Below, piece after piece: positions 61,050 to 64,000 of a stretch of 64,000 nt of DNA. This DNA comes from Actinomyces respiraculi. GTDB lineage: Bacteria > Actinomycetota > Actinomycetes > Actinomycetales > Actinomycetaceae. The stretch covers positions 992,001 through 1,056,000 of the forward strand of contig NZ_CP063989.1 in assembly GCF_014595995.2 (NCBI RefSeq), read 5' to 3'. Position numbers and translations under genes: made by a program. Position 1 is the stretch's first letter; each line of letters begins with the position of its first letter. A model generated the notes under the pieces. It was not told the origin of the DNA and ran no database searches. It was given only the letters and a program-made list of their open reading frames with translations.

Positions 61050-61673
61050 TCAGATATAGATCGTCGGGTCCATCATGAGCTCGGGGTCCGTGCGCGGGTC
61101 GCGTACCCGCGCCGGCACCCCCACGCCCACATGCTCGGCCGGCAGGTTCTTGACCAGGACCGCGTTCGCGCCGATCTTCGCGTTGTCCTCCACGGTCACC
61201 GGGCCCAGGACCTTCGCCCCCGCCCCGATCTGCACGCCATTGCCGATCGTGGGGTGGCGCTTGCCCGGCCGGGTCGAGACCCCGCCGAGCGTGACCCCGT
61301 GGTAGATCACGACGTCGTCGCCCACCTCCGCGGTCTCGCCGATGACGACGCCCATGCCATGGTCGATGAACAGGCGCCGCCCGAGCACGGCCGCCGGGTG
61401 GATCTCGATGCCGGTCAGGCCCCGGGCTGTCTGCGAGACGGCCCGGGCCGTGAACTTGTGCCCCCGCGCCCACAGGCGGTGGGCGAGGCGGTAGGCCCAC
61501 ACGGCGTGGACCCCGGGGTACAGGAGGGCGACCTCGGCGCTGGTGCGGGCGGCCGGGTCCTGCTTGCGCGCGGTGGTGAGGTCTTCCTTGGCCAGTGTGA
61601 TGAGGTTGCGGGCGCGTGCCGGGCCCGTGCGCACGCGCCGGGCCTCGCCGGGGGCCTGTGAGGTCGAGGTCAT
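61050..61673 (-). CDS. cysE: Serine O-acetyltransferase
   Basis: The 207 aa enzyme makes O-acetylserine from serine and acetyl-CoA, the first step of cysteine synthesis. The left-handed beta-helix hexapeptide repeats start at about 90: [43 protein letters not shown] and the catalytic His residues in DHGMG and YHGVT. It is the short EpsC form. It lies 88 bases downstream of cysK on the same strand, with a strong hairpin between, so it may be made at lower level than cysK. Confidence 0.93.
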   Translation of the reverse strand: MTSTSQAPGEARRVRTGPARARNLITLAKEDLTTARKQDPAARTSAEVALLYPGVHAVWAYRLAHRLWARGHKFTARAVSQTARGLTGIEIHPAAVLGRRLFIDHGMGVVIGETAEVGDDVVIYHGVTLGGVSTRPGKRHPTIGNGVQIGAGAKVLGPVTVEDNAKIGANAVLVKNLPAEHVGVGVPARVRDPRTDPELMMDPTIYI

Positions 61674-61714
61674 GGTGCTCCTGGGTGGGGGTGCGCTCTC
61701 TCAGCCGACCCAAC

Positions 61715-61756
61715 GCCGACGGCGGCCCGCCTGTTCCCGGCAGGGCCGCCGTCGGC
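61715..61756 (-). terminator. Perfect 14 bp hairpin between cysK and cysE
   Basis: GCCGACGGCGGCCC (61715-61728) pairs exactly with 61743-61756 around a 14-base loop, 5 bases after the cysK stop. It probably ends or attenuates the cysK transcript before cysE. Confidence 0.7.
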
Positions 61757-61761
61757 AGATG

Positions 61762-62685
61762 TCAGTTGAGGTACTCGGCGTACAGCGGGGTGGACAGGTA
61801 GCGCTCGCCCGTGTCCGGCAGGACGGTGACGATCGTCTTGCCGGCGAGCTCGGGACGCTGCGAGAGCAGGTCGGCGGCTGCCAGCGCCGCACCGGAGGAG
61901 ATGCCGACGAGCAGCCCCTCCTCACGGGCCGCGCGGCGGGCGTAGGTCAGGGCGTCGTCGGAGCTGATGTGCAGCAGCTCGTCCCAGATCTCCTGGTCCA
62001 GGACCTCGGGGATGATGTTGGGGCCGATGCCCTGAATCTTGTGGGGCGCAGCATTGCCCTCGCTCAGGAGCGGGGACTCGGTGGGCTCGACGCCGTAGAC
62101 GCGCACGCCGGGGACCTTCTCGCGCAGGACGGTGCCCACACCGGTGAGCGTGCCGCCGGTGCCGATGCCGGCCACGAAGGCGTCCACCTGCCCGGCCTGC
62201 TCCAGGATCTCCAGGGCGGTGGTCTCGCGGTGGATCTTCGGGTTGGCCGGGTTGGTGAACTGCGAGGCCAGGATCGAGTTGGGGGTGGCGGCCTGGATCT
62301 CCTCGGCGCGCTTGACGGCCCCGGCGACGCCGCCTTCGCTGGTGAGGACGAGCTCGGCGCCAAAGGCGCGCATGAGGGCGCGGCGCTCCTTGGACATGGT
62401 CTCGGGCATCGTGATGATGACCTTGTATCCCAGGGCCGCGCCGACCATGGCCAGGCCGACTCCGGTGTTGCCGCTGGTGGCCTCGACGATCGTGCCGCCG
62501 GGCTTGAGGGCGCCGGAGGTCTCGGCGTCGCGGACGATGGACAGGGCGATGCGGTCCTTGACGCTGCTGGCGGGCTCGAAGGCCTCGACCTTGGCCAGGA
62601 CGGTGGCGGGTCCGGAGGTCACGCGGTTGATGCGCACGAGCGGGGTGCGGCCGACGGCCTCGGTGATGGTGGACAGGTAGGCCAT
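61762..62685 (-). CDS. cysK: Cysteine synthase A (O-acetylserine sulfhydrylase)
   Basis: The 307 aa PLP enzyme forms cysteine from O-acetylserine and sulfide. The PLP lysine is Lys43 (PASSVKDRIA); substrate and phosphate loops are ATSGNTGVGLA and GIGTGGTLTGVG, with the late Ser in GISSGAA. Its partner cysE is next, consistent with formation of the cysteine synthase complex. GGAGAAGCACC precedes the ATG at 62685; the frame upstream of it is not conserved. Confidence 0.95.
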   Translation of the reverse strand: MAYLSTITEAVGRTPLVRINRVTSGPATVLAKVEAFEPASSVKDRIALSIVRDAETSGALKPGGTIVEATSGNTGVGLAMVGAALGYKVIITMPETMSKERRALMRAFGAELVLTSEGGVAGAVKRAEEIQAATPNSILASQFTNPANPKIHRETTALEILEQAGQVDAFVAGIGTGGTLTGVGTVLREKVPGVRVYGVEPTESPLLSEGNAAPHKIQGIGPNIIPEVLDQEIWDELLHISSDDALTYARRAAREEGLLVGISSGAALAAADLLSQRPELAGKTIVTVLPDTGERYLSTPLYAEYLN

Positions 62686-63254
62686 GGTGCTTCTCCTCAG
62701 ATGGGGTCCGGCGGGTGCCGGGTGGTGGGGCTGCCGGAGCCGGGCTGGGGCTGTCCGACGGCGATGCCACCGTCGCAGTGTGCCGTGGGCCTGCGGTGGT
62801 GATGTCGCGGGCACGCCGTGGGCACGGTGGCGGGGTACGGGGTGGGGTGGCTCATGAGAGCCGGAGCGCCGGGCATGCGCGCAGCGACGCGCGCACAGTG
62901 TCGAGGCCTGGCGCCCTATCGACACCGGCCACAGAAGGTGGACATCACGCGCATGACGCTGACAGTGCTGACAGCGGCCATGGGGTCCCCCTTCCTGAGC
63001 GCTTCCTGTGCGTCTGGGGCGACGATAGACCCCGGCCCGGGGGCGGCGTCAAGGAGACCGCATCCTGGTCCGCTCCCGGTCCGTCGGGGCCGGTGGTTCG
63101 GCTGGGGCGTCGCCGTCGGGACCCGGCCGTTGGACCCGGTTAGTCGGGGCCGGTAGCGCAGCCGGGCGTCGCCGTCGGGACCCGGCCGTTGGACCCGGTT
63201 AGTCGGGGCCGGTAGCGCAGCCGGGCGTCGCCGTCGGAACTCAGCCGCCGGGAC
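62686..63254. other. 569 bp gene-free gap upstream of cysK
   Basis: Only short Arg/Gly-rich frames cross this gap and none has a recognisable domain. The cysK promoter must be in its left part, but no clear -35/-10 pair, S-box or T-box structure was found. The right part (63083-63240) is a tandem repeat, listed separately. Confidence 0.5.
63083..63240. repeat. Tandem repeat, 59-60 bp unit, about 2.6 copies
   Basis: Units start at 63083, 63143 and 63202 with GTCGGGGCCGGT. Copies 2 and 3 are almost identical; copy 1 is diverged in its first half. Each copy includes GGGCGTCGCCGTCGG, one base off the dispersed GGGCGACGCCGTCGG motif seen elsewhere. The array ends 14 bases before the stop of the YigZ-family gene. 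Confidence 0.75.
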
Positions 63255-63932
63255 TCAGCAGGGCTGCTCGATCAGCCGGCTGCCCGCCGCCTGTGGCACC
63301 GCGGTCCCCTGGCTCACGGAGGCGAGCAGGGCGGTGAGAGCGTCGGCGTCGGGGGAGTCGGTGGAGAGCATGAGCACGGCGTGAGTGGCGCCCCAGACCG
63401 TCTCCTCCACGGCCAACGCCACGTCCCGGGGCACGGAGCGCAGCTCGGCCTCCAGCCGGCCCGCCTCGGCGACGGGTACGCGCACGTCCCACAGGTAGCG
63501 GGTGACTAGGCGGGCGCGCCGCGCCGCGTCGAGCGCCTGGGCGGCGGCCTGGGAGTAGGCCCGCACGAGGCCGCCCGTGCCCAGCAGCGTGCCGCCGAAG
63601 TATCGGGTGACGACGACGCTGACCCCTACCAGGCCCGTGCCCCGCAGGACCTCGAGGATCGGCTGGCCGGCGGTGCCCGAGGGCTCGCCGTCGTCATTGG
63701 AGCGCTCGACGGGCTGGGCGCCGGGGACGCCGATGATGAAGGCCGAGCAGTGATGGCGCGCCGTGGGGTGCTCGGCGCGGACCTCGGCGATGAGGGCACG
63801 CGCCTCGGCCTCGGTGTCCGTGCGCGCGGCGCGGGCCAGGAAGTGCGAGCGCTTGACCTCGAGGTCCGTCTCCGGCTGGCGTCCGTGGGCCAGGGTGAGG
63901 ACGGGGCAGGCGGCGTCGGGGGCTGCTGGCAT
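63255..63932 (-). CDS. YigZ/IMPACT family protein
   Basis: The 225 aa protein has the UPF0029/IMPACT N-terminal domain (KRSHFLARAARTDTEAEARALI, HHCSAFIIG, SNDDGEPSGTAGQPILEVL, VVVTRYFGGTLLGTGGLVRAY, about 27-135) and a C-terminal DUF1949-like domain. The family may act in translation stress control; no enzyme activity is proven. The ATG at 63932 lies six bases after GACGAT, a weak leaderless promoter. Confidence 0.88.
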   Translation of the reverse strand: MPAAPDAACPVLTLAHGRQPETDLEVKRSHFLARAARTDTEAEARALIAEVRAEHPTARHHCSAFIIGVPGAQPVERSNDDGEPSGTAGQPILEVLRGTGLVGVSVVVTRYFGGTLLGTGGLVRAYSQAAAQALDAARRARLVTRYLWDVRVPVAEAGRLEAELRSVPRDVALAVEETVWGATHAVLMLSTDSPDADALTALLASVSQGTAVPQAAGSRLIEQPC

Positions 63933-64000
63933 GGTGGCATCGTCGCAGACCGGGCCGGTGGGCGGGGCCCCGGGCGCGGGCCCTTCCTGAGCGGCGCACG

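Noticed and set aside
62686..63082. Riboswitch or T-box upstream of cysK
   Set aside because: I saw no S-box, T-box or cobalamin-type conserved core in this gap.
63694..63999. Additional gene at the right window edge
   Set aside because: Frames beyond 63932 are antisense or upstream shadows of the YigZ-family gene; the last 68 bases show nothing that can be supported.

Overview
This is a very GC-rich (roughly 70% by eye), densely packed 64 kb stretch of an actinobacterial chromosome. Gene content points to the Actinomycetaceae (Actinomyces/Schaalia-like): an actinobacterial TatB next to an O-methyltransferase and Mrp, an AdnAB helicase-nuclease pair, a short Tad pilus operon, a DasR-type PTS locus, and many genes whose start codon lies 6-7 bases after a -10 box (leaderless mRNAs). 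No rRNA, tRNA, CRISPR array, prophage or plasmid genes were found. The genus is an inference.

Layout. 1-5.7 kb: O-methyltransferase (cut by the window edge), tatB, a 0.7 kb gap with two strong hairpins, mrp, and a coupled pair of a DUF1003 membrane protein and a soluble MgtE-N/CBS protein. 5.7-13 kb: stress protein, a CDF metal exporter with its ArsR repressor and palindromic operator, an M24 aminopeptidase, a PHP phosphoesterase, a MarC protein and a PiT phosphate transporter. 13-24.5 kb: DEAD-box helicase, ferritin-like protein, DUF3107 protein, adnA-adnB, and a kinase-fold protein that lacks a catalytic Asp. 24.7-29.6 kb: a seven-gene Tad/Flp pilus operon. 29.6-35.4 kb: small membrane protein, LysR regulator, prfB, ettA and tesB. 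35.4-43.4 kb: a PTS region (EI, EIIA, EIIC, two stand-alone EIIB, a GntR/DasR-type regulator with two dre-like operators) with malQ in the middle. 43.5-46 kb: pepN. 46.2-54.4 kb: a seven-gene sugar-acid operon (MFS transporter, DeoR regulator, zinc dehydrogenase, class I aldolase, FGGY kinase, 2-hydroxyacid dehydrogenase, glycerate kinase). 54.4-58.4 kb: a third EIIB, an M13 metallopeptidase, rpiB and a Nei-type DNA glycosylase. 58.46-59.50 kb: a 1,039 bp non-coding element with perfect 50 bp terminal inverted repeats enclosing two palindromic arrays of a 12-mer at 20 bp spacing. 59.6-64 kb: proline iminopeptidase, cysE, cysK and a YigZ-family protein.

How the genes work together. The PTS genes form a phosphorelay (EI, missing HPr, EIIA, EIIB, EIIC) probably for N-acetylglucosamine or glucose, and the GntR regulator likely controls both flanking transcripts. 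The operon at 46.4-54.3 kb can be assembled into a complete route: uptake of a sugar acid, oxidation to a keto-acid, phosphorylation, aldol cleavage to DHAP plus a C3 hydroxy-oxo acid, reduction to glycerate and phosphorylation to phosphoglycerate. The two most unusual items are this pathway and the non-coding inverted-repeat element with its operator-like arrays.
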